From positions 1,612,001-1,676,000 of the forward strand of contig JAFEKR010000004.1 in the NCBI GenBank assembly GCA_019022495.1: a DNA stretch of 64,000 bases, written 5' to 3'. This DNA is from Epichloe hybrida (lineage: Eukaryota; Ascomycota; Sordariomycetes; Hypocreales; Clavicipitaceae). Below, in pieces: positions 1-13,000 of the stretch. Below the pieces are notes generated by a model, which saw only the letters and a program-made list of their open reading frames with translations, made no database searches and was not told the DNA's origin. The translations under genes were made by a program, and so were the position numbers. Positions within the stretch are counted from its first letter, which is position 1. The number at the start of each line of letters is the position of its first letter.

Positions 1-1076
1 TAATTAAATAAGGTATGTTCAAATTTATTAAGTATAATAAAAGAGAGCATAGTAAAACTTAAATTTTTAATTCCTATATTATTAACAAGGTAAAGGGCAA
101 GACAACAGATCCATACAAGAAGTTAAGGCTTGTAATCTAAGGCTATAGTAATAAAGAGAAGCTAGTAATCCTCACACAGGCCCTAATAATCTAACAAGCT
201 AGCTAGCGATTAATTCTCGTAATAACACCTACGTTATTATTACTAGGCCTTATCCTCTAGCTTTGTAACATTACATAGGCCTATATATAAGCATAAACGC
301 TTCTTAGTTATATAATCCTAGCCTAAATCCCTATCTAAATCCATTACCTATACCCTATAGGTATAATAATATAAGTAATTAAGCCTCTATATAGTATTAC
401 AGAAGCTAGTACCTACTAGTAGGTAATGTATTATTATTACCATAGAGAAATACTCTAGATAATAACCTCTATATTTAACCTATGCTTGCTTATAATAACA
501 AAGGAAAACCTAACCTTCGCATATATAGGGATGTAAACTAATAATATAATTAGACTATCTAACCATAAGTTCTCTTAATAAGAGAAAGATTAATTAAAAG
601 CTACTTCTTTTACTACTAAACTAAAGCAAATCCTTTCTATAGGGAACTTACTAACCTTTAATAGTAGTATTATTACTCTTAAAAATAATATAATTATACT
701 AAGGTAAAAAGGCTAGAGTGAAAAGCTTTAATTAATCCTGCTAACTAATTTAAAACAAGTATATATAGAATAATAAGCTTAAGGCGCGTATATTACCTTA
801 ATCTACTAGCCTAAAGCCTATTTTAACCTCTCTATTACTACATAACACTAAGACCTATTATCCTAGGATATAAAGAACCTAAATTAATAAATTCAATAGT
901 AAATTAATAATCTAGACTAAGAATTAAGGTTTATACTATTTAATCTTAAGAAGGCAAAACTTTTTATATTTATAAATAGATTATTTACTAATAACTAAGA
1001 CCTTACTTCTTAACTAGGCTATGTGCTTATCCTAGCTAGTGAAGTTTAAAAAGAAAGCACCTTTATAATCTAAGGT

Positions 1077-1480
1077 AATATTATATACTATAGCTTTACT
1101 AAGAGTAAGAGAGTTATAAGAAGTGTGCTTACCTCTAAGATTTATAGTATAGTTACTAGTGCTAATATAGCTTATATAATCTTAATAACGCTTAGGTTAA
1201 TCACATACTAATTAAACCTCCCTATAATTCCTATCATTATCTATACTAATTTATACTCTTTATATAAATACCTTATTAAGCTTAGTACTATAAAAGAGAA
1301 GCGCCTTATAATTAACATCATAGCTCTTTGTTAATTATATAAGCAATAAGAGATCTGCGAGATTAGATAGATTAATAGGAATAATAACCTTACTAATATA
1401 TTTACAAAGGTATTACTAAATAAAGTATTTAAGAGGTTTATTATAAGTAATAAAGTAACTATTAGGATAGAAAGATAGGT
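1077..1480 (+). mobile_element. Decayed Ty1/copia retrotransposon, RNase H region (pseudogene relic)
   Basis: Read in the frame starting at 1077, the translation keeps the order of motifs of copia RNase H through in-frame stops: a SFTKSKRV-like stretch, then IIIYTNLYSLYKYLIKL (the usual YTDS acidic motif with D changed to N), then TIKEKRLIINI, then EIR-stop-IN. Several stops sit where the family has Trp or Gln (TGG to TAG, CAA to TAA), as expected from C-to-T damage on either strand. No functional protein can be made. The family call rests on motif recognition by eye. The reverse transcriptase probably lies upstream but is too decayed to delimit. Confidence 0.72.
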
Positions 1481-2040
1481 TACGTAATTATAGCTCTTAT
1501 ATTAATCTAATAAGGTTAAAGGTATTAAGATTAAGCTTACTTATCCTTATATAGGCTTATAGATTAAATATTATCTTTTATTATGCCCCTTTCCCTTACT
1601 CTTTTCTTATAATATTATCTATAATTATTTAATCTTACTTATTTATTAATTCTTTTTTAATTATCTTATTAATATTATGCGTTAATAGTTATATTAAAAA
1701 GAGAGAGTTTCTAGTATTAAAATAAGTATAATATTAATAAGGCTACGCGCCTCTAATTTAATAGGCGCATTATATCGCAAACTCACATGTCTAGCCTAAC
1801 CGCGCTGCGGTTAGCGTTAGCACATGTAGTCTCTTTGCTAATAACTCTAATTAAGGCCCCTTTTCCTATAATAAATAGTGTACCCTCTTTGCTTCTATTT
1901 AATCCCTCTTTTACTTACTAAGATAAACTAGAATATATAATAATTACATGCACTTTAGTCCACCCTAAAAACCTTACGCGTAGGTCAATGGTATCCTGTA
2001 GATACCAACAGTAATAGCTATAAATAGTGCTAACTAGCGT

Positions 2041-2332
2041 AAAAAATATATGTGTATATATTTAATTTTTAGCTTTAATAAATATCTCATCTAGGGAGAT
2101 TATATTAGAAAAAGCTTCCTCAAGTATTAAAAATATAGGTACAAATTATGTACTAACTAGAACAAAACTATTTATAAGATAATAAAAAATAAATATATTA
2201 GAATTACCTGTATAAATTAGTTATTACTATAGCATACTATATACCTTTTAGGTATAAAAGGTAGCTACTATTTATACCTCTAATTAATCAAATCAAACAC
2301 TTTTTATCATCTATTTACACCCCTACCTGATA
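2041..2332 (+). repeat. Putative LTR end of the decayed retroelement (copy 1)
   Basis: The reverse complement of this segment aligns with 62955-63215. Shared blocks include GGTAGGGGTGTA near the outer end, TTTTATACCTAAAAGG in the middle and GATATTTATTAAAGCTA at the inner end. Most differences are A/G or C/T transitions, with a few short indels. The outer end reads ...CCTACCTGATA here and starts TGTTAGG in the other copy, compatible with a TG...CA long terminal repeat whose ends have been mutated. Similarity fades beyond about 2040, so the full LTR length is not known. Confidence 0.6.
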
Positions 2333-2385
2333 ATAAGCTATCACACTATACAATTCTAACAGCACACACTAAATACGTTAATAGA

Positions 2386-3531
2386 ACAAGCAGCGGGTAG
2401 CACGAGTACAAGATGCGAATCTCGGACGAAATACGAAGTATGGATAGGGATGGCTTGTCCGGGTTGACGATTGACGATTGACGATTGGACGATGCCCTGA
2501 CGTAAGACTTTACACAACCGCTGCAGGAGTGAGAGAAGGGGCGATATGCGCGCGAAAGGCGGAGACGTAGAGACGCGCGCTGTATTAGGGACTTGCCGTT
2601 TGCCTTTGGTCTGATGGCTACGTCGCCGGCAAAGCGGAAGGACGTAGAGAACGTATGTGTAAAGTGTTGGTGATGATCAAGTGTCTAAGTGTCCCGTCGA
2701 TGCAGCACGCATGGCATACAATGGGTGTATGTCTTCTTTGGCTCTGACTCAACTATGTAGGTTTTCAGAGCCGACCAGCAAAGTCTCGGAAAGTCTCGTC
2801 GGACTTGACCAAGGCAGTTGGTTTGGTTGGGCTGTGCAGACGCGAGTGGCAGCCATCAGAGTCAGTCACTGTCAATCACTGGCTGGACTGGGCTGGGCTG
2901 GGCTGATTAGTCTCCACTCCTCCTCAGCCGTCCGCCTTTCCACCTGCCTCTGACGGTCCCCGTCCCCCGTGAACTACTCCGTACTGAACCCGACATTGCA
3001 ATAACCGATCTTTGCTCTCATTTTTCGCAACACCCACACTTCTGTCTGTCCCGGCTGCTCACTCCTCCCTTCCATCTGCCCACACCTCTGGTGCGCACCT
3101 CCACGCCTCCTCCAGCCCATTATCGACACCCCCAAACCAGGTCCAGGGTTTCCATTGCGCAGCCCATCTCGGTTTGACGTGCCATCATCTCTCCAACTGT
3201 TGGCGACGCCTTCAAAGACGACCAAGACCAAGATCAAGACTTTCGCCGACGTCCCACGACGATCCGACTCCTCGAAACAAGCCCGATCGAGGGGCGGAGG
3301 CGGCAAGACCCTGACGCGTCTTTGGTCTGTGGTCTGGCTTCACTCGAGGGATAGGTCGATTGTAAATTTTTTTTCCTTCCTCCCCTTGGCCTCCTGCCAA
3401 GGCGTCGTGCTTGTCGTGCCATCGGCTCTCGCCGCCCTCCTCATCTCTGGGAGTTCTCGAGTCATTGCCCTCTCGTCATCGGCAGCAGAAGACGTCCGAC
3501 GCCAGTGCCGCCTCACCAGGCGAGCTTCATC
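2386..3531. other. Intergenic region and 5' leader of the FAR1-domain gene
   Basis: No convincing gene is seen. Three copies of a 7-bp unit (TTGACGA) lie at 2464-2484, followed by a degenerate copy. A TACTCCGTA motif lies at 2975-2983; its complement ACGGAGTA recurs in other intergenic regions of this window. The CT-rich stretch from about 2915 to 3500 is probably promoter and 5' untranslated leader. Small open frames here overlap one another and show no family resemblance. Confidence 0.5.
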
Positions 3532-4524
3532 ATGTCCAGCCTGGGGCCTTCTGGCTCCAACAACCCCCATGCCGCGCTGAACTTCTCGCAAGCTGGACTT
3601 AGGCGGAGTGCTGGATTTCCTCCTGCCCACCCGAATCAACATCAGCATCAGCCAAATAAGCAGTCCCCGGCACCACATACTGCTTCACCGTACCAACCTC
3701 AGGGCTATACGCCGCAGCAGCCTCCGGGCTCGTATCCTCCACACCTCTTTGCCTCGCCGGTAAACCCAAACATACCCAACGGTCATGCATCGTCGCGAAC
3801 TCAAAATCCACATGTCCTGCCGAGCGCCCTCAGTGTGCAGCAGCGGCGGGCAGCGGCGCCGTCGAGGCAGCAAATGCCGCCTCAGCCGAACCCGCCGCCG
3901 ATGATGTTCCCGGGATCCATGAGCCAATCTGTGCAACACGACCCTATCTTGTCCCATCAACATCAGCAGCAGCAGCAGCAGCAGCAACATCCGTCCCATC
4001 CGTCCCATCCGTCCCATCCATCCCACCCATCCCATCCATCCCATCAGGGTCATCAGGCGCACCAGGCGCATCAGGGACACCCAGGCCTACCATCCCACCA
4101 GCAGCATCCCTCACTTTCTCAGCAACAAAGTCATCATCAGCAGCATCCGGGTCACCCAGCCCATCAGCAACACCCACAGCATGTGCCGCATCCCGCGCAT
4201 CAGGGTCACTCTGCTCATACTGGCCACCCAGGGCGCCAAAGCGTTCAACCTCACCAGCCTCACGGTCGTTCGCAGCAGTCAACACCGCAGCAACAACCTC
4301 AGCAACCACCACAGCAGCAGCAGCAACCGCAGCAACAACAACCCCAGGCGCAGATCACACCCCAATCAACTCCTCAACAATCGACCCCTCAACCTCCTCA
4401 GCAACAAATTCCGCAGCAGCAGCAACTGCAGCAGCATCAGCAGCATCAACATCCGCATCAGCAGCAGCAGCAGCATCAGCAGCAACAACAGCAGCACCAA
4501 CAGCAGCACCAACAGCAGCACCAA

Positions 4525-4555
<31 letters not shown>

Positions 4556-5655
4556 CTCCACAACCACAACCACAACAAGTCCAGCAGGTCCAGCAAACCA
4601 GTCAAGTGCAGGCTTCTCCGCAGCAGCCTGCTGCAAATATCCCCCAGCAAGAAAACAGTCATGCCAGCAATGAAATGGATGTTGATATCCATCAGGACGG
4701 GGACGCCGAAGTCAATGGGATCGAATCAAAGCTACTAAGCCCCTCTTACATTCCGTCACAACCTATGGGCGAGATGATGTCCCCTCCACCTGAGGGTGGC
4801 AGTTACCCTACTCTGGAAGCTGTTCAGAAAGCAGTCCTGCGATACTGTACCTCGGTCGGGTATGCTATTGTCATTGGTCGTTCCAAAAAGACTGTGCCTG
4901 GCCTCAAGAAGGTCTTATTTGTCTGCGATCGTGCTGGAAAGCCGCCAAGTCGTGTTAGTCCCGAGTCTCGCAAGCGGAAAACTTCGTCTCGGAAGTGCGA
5001 TTGTCCATTTGGTTTCTTTGCCATTGAACAGAGGACGCAGTGGACGATCCGGTACCGCCCCGACCCTGCACATTTACAGCACAACCACGGACCAAGCGAA
5101 AGCCCCTCCAACCACCCTGCCGCCCGCAAATTGGACAGCAAGATGGTAGCGGCGGTCAAACAGCTGAAGGAGAATGGTACGCAGAAACCGCAGAAAGGTT
5201 CAAAATCCACCAAGAGTTCTTCTGCTGACCATATCGCAGGCGCAGGCGTAACCGAAACACTGTCGATTTTGCAAAACGAAAATCCGGACTGCCATTTACT
5301 TCCCAGGGACATATACAACGCCAGAGCAGCCATAAACCGAAATCCACAAAAAGTGGCAACCGGATTGGCTGAGAACAGGCCTGCGATCTACACCAAACCT
5401 CAACAATCACCAGAAGACAGAATCCGTGCTGACCTCCGGCGAGAACTGGCCAAGGCCCGTTCGGATCTGGAGAAGTTTGAGGAAGAGAAGCAGAAAGAGA
5501 TTGATGCACTCAAAACTCAATTGGCAGAGAAAGAGAAGCTCATTAAGCGATTTGAGATGTTCATCGACATTTGCAATGAAAGAGTCATGGTTCAGAGAGA
5601 GAGACTAGCTGGCACGGATGGGGCTCCAGCGCTTGGCGGCAATCCAGGAGTGTAG
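3532..5655 (+). CDS. PolyQ/His-rich protein with FAR1-type DNA-binding domain
   Basis: This is a single-exon gene of 707 codons. The frame stays open slightly upstream to 3505, but the first ATG is at 3532. Residues 1-400 are low complexity: HPS/HQ repeats at about 153-200, then long Gln runs. Residues 424-520 form a compact basic and cysteine/histidine-rich domain with a YPTLEAVQKAVLRYC start, a Cys in FVCDR, a CDCPF pair and an HNHGP end. This is the pattern of the FAR1/WRKY-GCM1 zinc-binding fold found in Mutator-like transposases and in transcription factors derived from them. Residues about 629-697 form a charged coiled coil that could dimerise. No transposase core is present, so a nuclear DNA-binding regulator is the likely role. 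Targets are unknown. Only the domain call is firm. Confidence 0.8.
3960..4557 (+). repeat. Coding tandem repeats: CATCCGTCC-type and CAG/CAA runs
   Basis: Within the FAR1-domain gene, a 9-bp unit encoding His-Pro-Ser repeats about six times from 3991 to 4046. It is flanked by mixed CAG/CAA runs at 3964-3987 and especially 4310-4555 that encode Gln, Gln-His and Gln-Pro stretches. Unit sizes are multiples of three, so length changes keep the frame. Confidence 0.9.
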
Positions 5656-7090
5656 CATCCGTCGCTCTGATGTCTGCTTACTTTGTCTTCACTTGCAGTA
5701 CATGTTTGCGAGAAAGAAAACAACTCCATGCCTGGAGTAATATGCGGGTTTCAGGTAACGGGGGTCATGATAGGGGAGGCGTTTTTTTTTTCTGGCAGGG
5801 ACTTACTTTCATGGGAATGCTTCATGTACAGTTCTGTGTCTCTCGACGAAAGTACGGAATTCATGGTTACGAACATGTTAAAACAAGACTAGTGGTTGGG
5901 ATTTGGAGGACCATGGTTGTAGAGGTTCAATATTTTGCTTCATGCTGAGATCTTGTTTTCGAATATACTGGACAACATCTCGCAGATCTATCACTGTCAT
6001 GCGTGCTTTGCTATCCTTGCTCTAGAATATGGATCATTCAAGCAGCTGTCAGAAAGAGCATATAAGGATGCGCTCAAGAAGAGAACGTCGTGAGCATGTC
6101 CATGTTGATACTCTGCAGTAAAGTAAAGAACCAGACTCCCGGGACGCGAGGCTTGACCAGATTTACGCCAACAGATATACGCTAACAAGGCTGCACACCT
6201 GGAACACTAGTGAATGCTGTTGTCCATCCTCTTACTGCTGCAGCAGTCTGATCCTGATCCCCCAAGGATAGAAGGAAAGAAAGTAATAAACGCAGGCTGC
6301 TGTCAGGGCTGATACCACGGAGCTGCACTCAGCAGCCCAGCGCAAGGCACAGTGGGTGGGTGGTAGGTGCAATGCAGAGTATGTAATCCGTACAAATGCA
6401 TCGCATCTCTTCTTCTGGACGACAAGGCACATGCCGTCGTCGCGCGACTACGGATCCGTACTTACATTGCAAAGTAGCATGTAGGACTAAGGTCCACAAT
6501 TTGGGTCGCGTCTGCCCGTCTGGCGTCTGGTGCTCTGATTGGCCGACTTGGCTGGGTAGGTATGCACTTACCAGGGTACGCAGAGGCAGGTCCAAAGTGG
6601 AGCGACCTTCGAGCTACTTTTACATGTACAGCAAACGTCTCGGTACCTGCACGCCCGTGCCTGATGAATCACGCCAACTAAGGGTCAACGTGTGGCCCGA
6701 CAAACGAGCCTGATTTCGACATCAACATCAACCCGTCCTCAACCCGTCCTCTGCTGTTGCCTTCTTTTTGATCATCTTTGGCACCCAAGTCATCTTGGGA
6801 CGTAAACTTTTGCGAAGCCTTGTTTTTTTTGCAGGGCCTTTTCCTTCCGCCTGCCCCCAGGTCCTTGCAGCCTTCGAGAGTCCAACGGCGCATTTACGCA
6901 TTGCCCCTGAAATTCGGTACTGTTTCCCTTCGGCCGCTTTCTCTAGACGCTTTGCAAGACAGCCTCTTGCCGTATACCTTTCTTATAACGGCGCTCACGA
7001 TTTTCTCCGTCTTGCCAGAGATGACACTTTGATACTATCTTCCTTGAACTTCCCGACCCGACCGTCTTGTCGTTGCAAGAGACAGCAGCT
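5656..7090. other. Intergenic region upstream of the dynein gene
   Basis: The first roughly 300 bases are probably the 3' untranslated region of the FAR1-domain gene. The last roughly 370 bases, CT-rich with short T runs, are probably the dynein leader. Small overlapping open frames on both strands show no recognisable domain. I see no RNA gene or mobile element. Confidence 0.5.
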
Positions 7091-10000
7091 ATGGAGGTGT
7101 CGCCTCCTCCAGCGCAGATCACTGCGGCTGCCACCAACGGGGGGAGCACGCCAGTTTCTTCCTTTCCGGCCATCGAACCCGAACGCGTGGTTGAGCATCT
7201 AGCTGCCGTCTGCCAGGTTGCTCTCGGCGCTACAAGAGACGAGCTCGAGCAGCCTGGGAACTTGCTGCACAAGAGCCGTTATTCGGAGACTGTTTCGCGT
7301 TGCACTCGATTTGCGAATGATACCCAGAATGTCCTGTATATTCAGAAGGACATTGCGCACTCTTCAGTCATTGAGAATGGAGCAGAAACTGCTGGTAAGT
7401 GCAAAGAAAATTTATTGGGAAAGCCGAAGCCATGAACATTTCGTGGCGCCTTGACTAACTCGTGGACGTATTGCTGTGTTTAGCTCCCTCAACTTTTCAA
7501 TACACACTCTCAACCGAGATTTTCTCTTCGGCCACAACTGTGGCATCTCTTGTGCTGTTAAAGTCGCCTCAGCCCATTGATCCGACACGACCGTTGACAT
7601 CACAAATTTTCATCACAAATTTACCAGGCCCTGCTTCTCTCAACGCCACTGTGGGTGAGCAAGGTGCTTCACTCTCCCCGTGGGAGGTTCTTCATTCTCA
7701 AGTTCATCATGCCTTGGTTCCATATTTCGATGCCAACACGAAAAGCCAGCAGCTTGTAAACGGATCCAGGGGTCGCTCTGAGGCCGACTCGAAGACAGGT
7801 ATTCCGGTTACGAAAAAGAGGCTGAACGATCTGGAGCTGAGCTTGTTGCATCTGCAACAAAATGTTGACATTCCCGAGATATCACTGAGCTTCCACTCAA
7901 TTGTCCAAAGCGTTATTGACGAATCCGAAGCACGCCACACCCGGCCGACCATCGATGCGATCCCACAGAATCTGCTACAGGACAGTACATTTCTCAACAG
8001 ACTCCAAGCCAACGTCAATGCATGGATCAAGTCGATCCAGGGCATCACCAAGATGACCAAGGATCCATCGTCTGGTGCGAATCAGGAGTTCAGTACTGCC
8101 AGTCAAGAGGTCAACTTTTGGCTGTCTATGGAGTCGGCCCTGGAGGGCATCGAGGGTCAGCTTCGGAGTGAAGGGGTTCTTCTGACTCTTGAGATTCTCA
8201 AGCATGCCAAGCGATTTCAGGCTACCGTCAGCTTTACCGCTGACACGGGCTTGAAGGAGGCCATGGAGAAGGTGCAAAAGTATAATCAGCTCATGCGGGA
8301 CTTCCCTCTAGATGAACTCTTGTCAGCCACTTCACTACCCAAGGTCCAGGAAGCCATCTCTCAGATCTTCAGTCATCTGAACAAAAAACTGAGAATTTGT
8401 CCGTACCCTATTCGACGAGCTTTGCCCCTTGTGGAGGCTATATCGGCGGATTTGGATGACGTACTTCACCGACTTTTGCCCGGCACCGAGCTCGTCAACC
8501 TCGATTACCTCCGGTTCCAGGCTCTCATGCGTACATGTGATGGAATATTTCGCACTTGGGAGGAGAATGTGAAAGAGTTTACTAATGTGGCTCGTGAGGT
8601 TACCCGTCGCCGAAATGAAAAGTTCATCCCCATCAAGATCAACAAAAAACACTCCGAGCTCGAGTCCCGCATCAGGTACGTGGGCACTTTCCGCGACAAT
8701 CACGAGCAGCTGCAACGAACCATAGTCAACGTCTTGGGTCCGAAGGCAACCATTACGGGTGTGACAGAAACCACCGGCACCAACGGTGTTGTTGTCGAGG
8801 AAATCGGTGACGTGGATGCTGTCGAGGAAGTCAAACAAGCTTGGGAGGCTTTGCATAATGTGGACCTGCTGGATGTTACTGAGCAAGGTAAAGAACGCTG
8901 GGTTCGGGCAGAGAACTTGTACAACGAGCGTACCACACGGGTTGAGAACTCAATCATTGCCCGACTCCGAGATCGCCTTGCGACTGCTAAAACAGCCAAC
9001 GAGATGTTTCGGGTTTTCTCAAAGTTCAATGCCCTTTTCGTTCGCCCCAAGATTCGTGGCGCCATTCAGGAATATCAGAACCAGCTCATGGACCACGTCA
9101 AGCAAGCCATCAATGGTCTTCATGAGCGATTCAAGCAGCAATATGGCCATTCCGAAGCTCATGCTATGGCTCAGCTTCGCGACCTACCTCCTGTTTCCGG
9201 GGCAATTATCTGGGCTCGTCAAATCGAACTGCAGCTGGACGGATACATGCGCAAGGTGGAGGCCGTTCTGGGCCCTGATTGGACGCTCCATGCTGAGGGT
9301 CACAAACTGCAAGAAGAGAGTGAATTGTTCAAGCACAAACTGGACACTGGTAGAATTTACGAGGCATGGCTCGCTGATGTAAGTCGGAGGAAAATATCGA
9401 TTGCTGGGCAGCTGTTCGAAATTAGCCGCGTTCGATCTGCTGGAGGCATCCTCGAACTCGCCGTCAACTTCGACTCTCAAATCATCACTCTTTTCAAGGA
9501 GACTCGCAACTTGACGTGGCAATCATACTCGGTCCCCCATGCCGTTGCCACCGTTTCCAAGGATGCGAAGAGAGTCTATCCTTATGCTGTCAGCCTGATG
9601 GAAAGCGTGAGGACCTTGTCTCAAACATTGCGACAGATCTCGACCATGGGCGAAGAATCTGTTCTTCTCAACGGTTATCGGAATGACGTGTACAAGCTCA
9701 TTGGAGACGGTATTCCTTTACGCTGGGAATCCTTTACCAATTCGCATGAGCTGTTTTATGCCGATCAACGACAAAGTCGTCCCATTATTCCGGGAGGACC
9801 AGAGTTTGCCCTGTCCAAGAACAATGAAAGCAAGCATGGCATGTTTATCCGAGGCTTCGCAACTGCAGTTTCCGCACTTCAAAGTAAAGCTGTGTCTCTC
9901 AGTCATATCCACGCCACTGTTGAGCAAGCTCTAAAGGAAATCAGCAGCTGTGCTTACGATTCGCCCACCTTCCAATCTCGTCTAAACACCATCCAAGCTG

Positions 10001-13000
10001 CCGTTGATCAGCTGAACCTGGAGCAATACGTCAACCTCGACTTTTGGGTGCAGGATTTGAACCAAAAAGTCCAGTCAATCCTATTAAGCCGTCTTCATGG
10101 CGCTATCAACGCCTGGATTTCTGCTTTTGAAGACGATTCTTCTTCTGAAGAGGGACGACGGAAAAAGTCCGGCGATGAGGAGAGCAAACCGGATGGCCCT
10201 ACAATGAAGCGTCTCGTCCTTGAGCTGGCCATGCGCAACCAGGTCATCTATCTCGACCCCCCACTGGAGTATGCCAGAGCAAGCTGGTTTCTGCACCTTC
10301 ACAACTGGCTCGGCATCGTCTGCAATCTGCGAAAAATCAAAGCGTCTCGTTACCAAATGAGTCTGAATACTCATAACGTTGAAGAGCCGCGATTTGCCGA
10401 TTTACCTACCGAGTGTGCAGATATGCTCCACCGTGTCTACGTCTCCGTCGAGAAAAAGCTGCAGGAAATTGGTGCCTACGTAGACAAGTGGCTCCAGTTT
10501 CAGTCACTATGGGATCTTCAGTCCGAGCAGGTCTACGATATGCTCGGCGATCACCTTCCGCGCTGGCTCGAATGTTTGCAAGACATCCGCAAAGTGCGCA
10601 CGACGTTTGACACACAAGAAGTCAGTCGGTCCTTTGGTCACATCACTGTCGACTACGACCAGGTCCAGACCAAGGTCAACGCCAAGTATGATCAGTGGCA
10701 GCATGAAATTCTGATGAAATTCGCCAGCAGGCTCAGCAATCGTATGCGAGACGTCAATGCTGAAATCGAAAAGGCTCGCAAACAACTCGAAGGCCAGAGT
10801 TCCGACACATCGTCAACTGCGCAGGCTGTGCAGTTCATTACGGCAGTGCAGAGTTGCAAGCGAAACGTGAAGCTGTGGGCCCCCGAGATTGACATGTTTC
10901 GTCAGGGACAGTCGACGTTGGTCAGACAGCGATATCACTTCCCCAATGATTGGCTTCACATCGAGCAGATTGACAGCCAATGGGAAGCATTGAAGGAGAT
11001 CCTGGAGAAAAAATCGCGTATTATGGAGGATCAGTCCGATGCCATGCGTGCCAACATCGTTGCTCAGGACAAGCTGGTCAACGAACGTATTGCTGAGATT
11101 GTCTCGCAGTGGAATGAGGAGAAGCCTGTTTCTGGTACTATCCAGCCAGATGTTGCTTCGGCCACTTTGAGCTCATTCGAAAGTCGCATTGCTAGCTTGC
11201 AAGATGATTCGCACCAAGTGGTCAAGGCAAAGGAAGCCCTGGACATCCCTGTAGGCGGAGAGAGCTCGCTTGATGCCACTCTCGAAGAAGTTCGCGATTT
11301 CCAATCAGTGTGGTCTAACCTGTCTACGATCTGGGCTAGCTTGAACGAGACGAGGGATATTCTCTGGACTGCCGTTCAGCCCCGCAAGATTAGATCCAAG
11401 GTTGATGATCTTATTAAGAGTACTAAAGACATGCCGAGCAGAATGCGGCAATACGCCGCTTTTGAGCACGTACAGTCTGTGCTGCGTGGTTTTCTGAAAG
11501 TCAACCCTATTTTGTCAGATCTCAAGTCAGACGCCATCCGCGAACGCCATTGGATCAAGATTTACAAGCAGATCAAACCTCAGAAGCGCTTCTCTCCGAG
11601 CTCCATGACGCTGGGGGATGTTTGGGACCTCAATCTCGTTGCCACTGAGGCCATTGTCAAGGATATCATCGCTCAAGCACAGGGAGAAATGGCCCTCGAG
11701 GAGTTCTTGAAACAAGTTCGTGAGACGTGGCAAAACTATGCTCTCGAGATGGTCAACTATCAGAACAAATGTCGTCTGATACGGGGATGGGACGATCTAT
11801 TCGCGAAGTGCAGTGAGAACTTGAACTCTTTGCAGGCCATGAAACACTCTCCTTATTACAAAGAATTTGAGGAAGAGGCCTTATCCTGGGAGGACAAGTT
11901 GAACCGTGTGCATGTCCTGTTTGATGTCTGGATCGATGTCCAGCGCCAGTGGGTCTACCTCGAAGGTGTTTTCACCGGCAATGCAGACATCAAGCACCTC
12001 CTTCCCATCGAGTCCGGAAGATTCCAGAATATCAACAGCGAATTCCTGGCTGTCATGAAAAAGGCCAATAAGACTCCTTATGTCCTGGACGTTCTCAACA
12101 TTCCTAATGCACAGAAGTCTCTGGAGCGCTTGGCAGAGATGTTGAACAAGATTCAGAAGGCTCTGGGTGAATATTTGGAAAAGGAAAGGGTTTCATTCCC
12201 TAGATTTTACTTTGTCGGTGATGAGGATCTTTTGGAGATGATTGGCAACAGTAATGACACACTTCGCATCGCCAAGCATTTCAAAAAGATGTTTGCTGGC
12301 TTGTCAGGCCTCGTCATGAGTGACGAGACTGTTATTTCCGGGTTTACTTCTAAAGAGGGCGAGGTTGTCACACTCAAGAAGGAAATCTCCCTAGCGAAGA
12401 CTCCTCGAATCAATGACTGGTTGGCTCTCCTTGAAGGTGGTATGAAATCCACACTTGCTGAGCTGCTCGCCGAGGCCGTCGACTTGTACACGCCAATATT
12501 TGAGTCAGAGGCCATCGACAGCGGCTCCCTCAATCATTTTATGCAATCTTTTCCAAGTCAGATTGTTGTTCTTGCGACCCAGGTAGCATGGACGACTGCT
12601 GTCGACAAGTCACTGACAGAAGGTGGTCAAACCTTGCAGAGCTTATTCGATAGAGAAGTGCAAGTGCTGCGTGTACTTGCCGAGACCGTTCTTGGTGACT
12701 TGGAGGTCACACAGCGCAAGAAGTGCGAGCAGATGATCACAGAATGCGTGCATCAGCGCGACGTTATTGAAAAGCTTATCAATAACAACGCGGCCTCTAC
12801 CGATTACTACCTGTGGCAACTGCAAATGAGATATGTTTATGTCCCTGAAGGCAGCTTCCTTGATCGCCTCCACGTCAGAATGGCTAATGCCAAGCTCAAC
12901 TATGGCTTTGAGTATCTGGGTGTCCCCGATCGACTTGTCCGAACGCCCCTCACCGATCGCTGCTTCCTGACTCTCACACAAGCCCTGTGCCAGCGTCTTG

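Larger units (their letters stand above)
1..2385. repeat. AT-rich, RIP-like degraded repeat block (left edge)
   Basis: This stretch is extremely rich in A and T and in TA dinucleotides, has no long open frame, and changes sharply to ordinary base composition near 2385. That pattern is typical of transposon DNA damaged by repeat-induced point mutation in ascomycetes. A GC-rich hairpin stands out inside it: CTAACCGC at 1796-1803 pairs with GCGGTTAG at 1807-1814 around a 3-nt loop. A second small hairpin (ggtatc/gatacc) lies near 1990-2007. The block includes a recognisable copia relic (1077-1480) and a terminal repeat (2041-2332) that recurs inverted at the right end of the window. Confidence 0.85.

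Noticed and set aside
4355..4692. Leu- or Ala/Val-rich frames antisense to the polyQ region
   Set aside because: They are complements of CAG/CAA runs and have no independent support.
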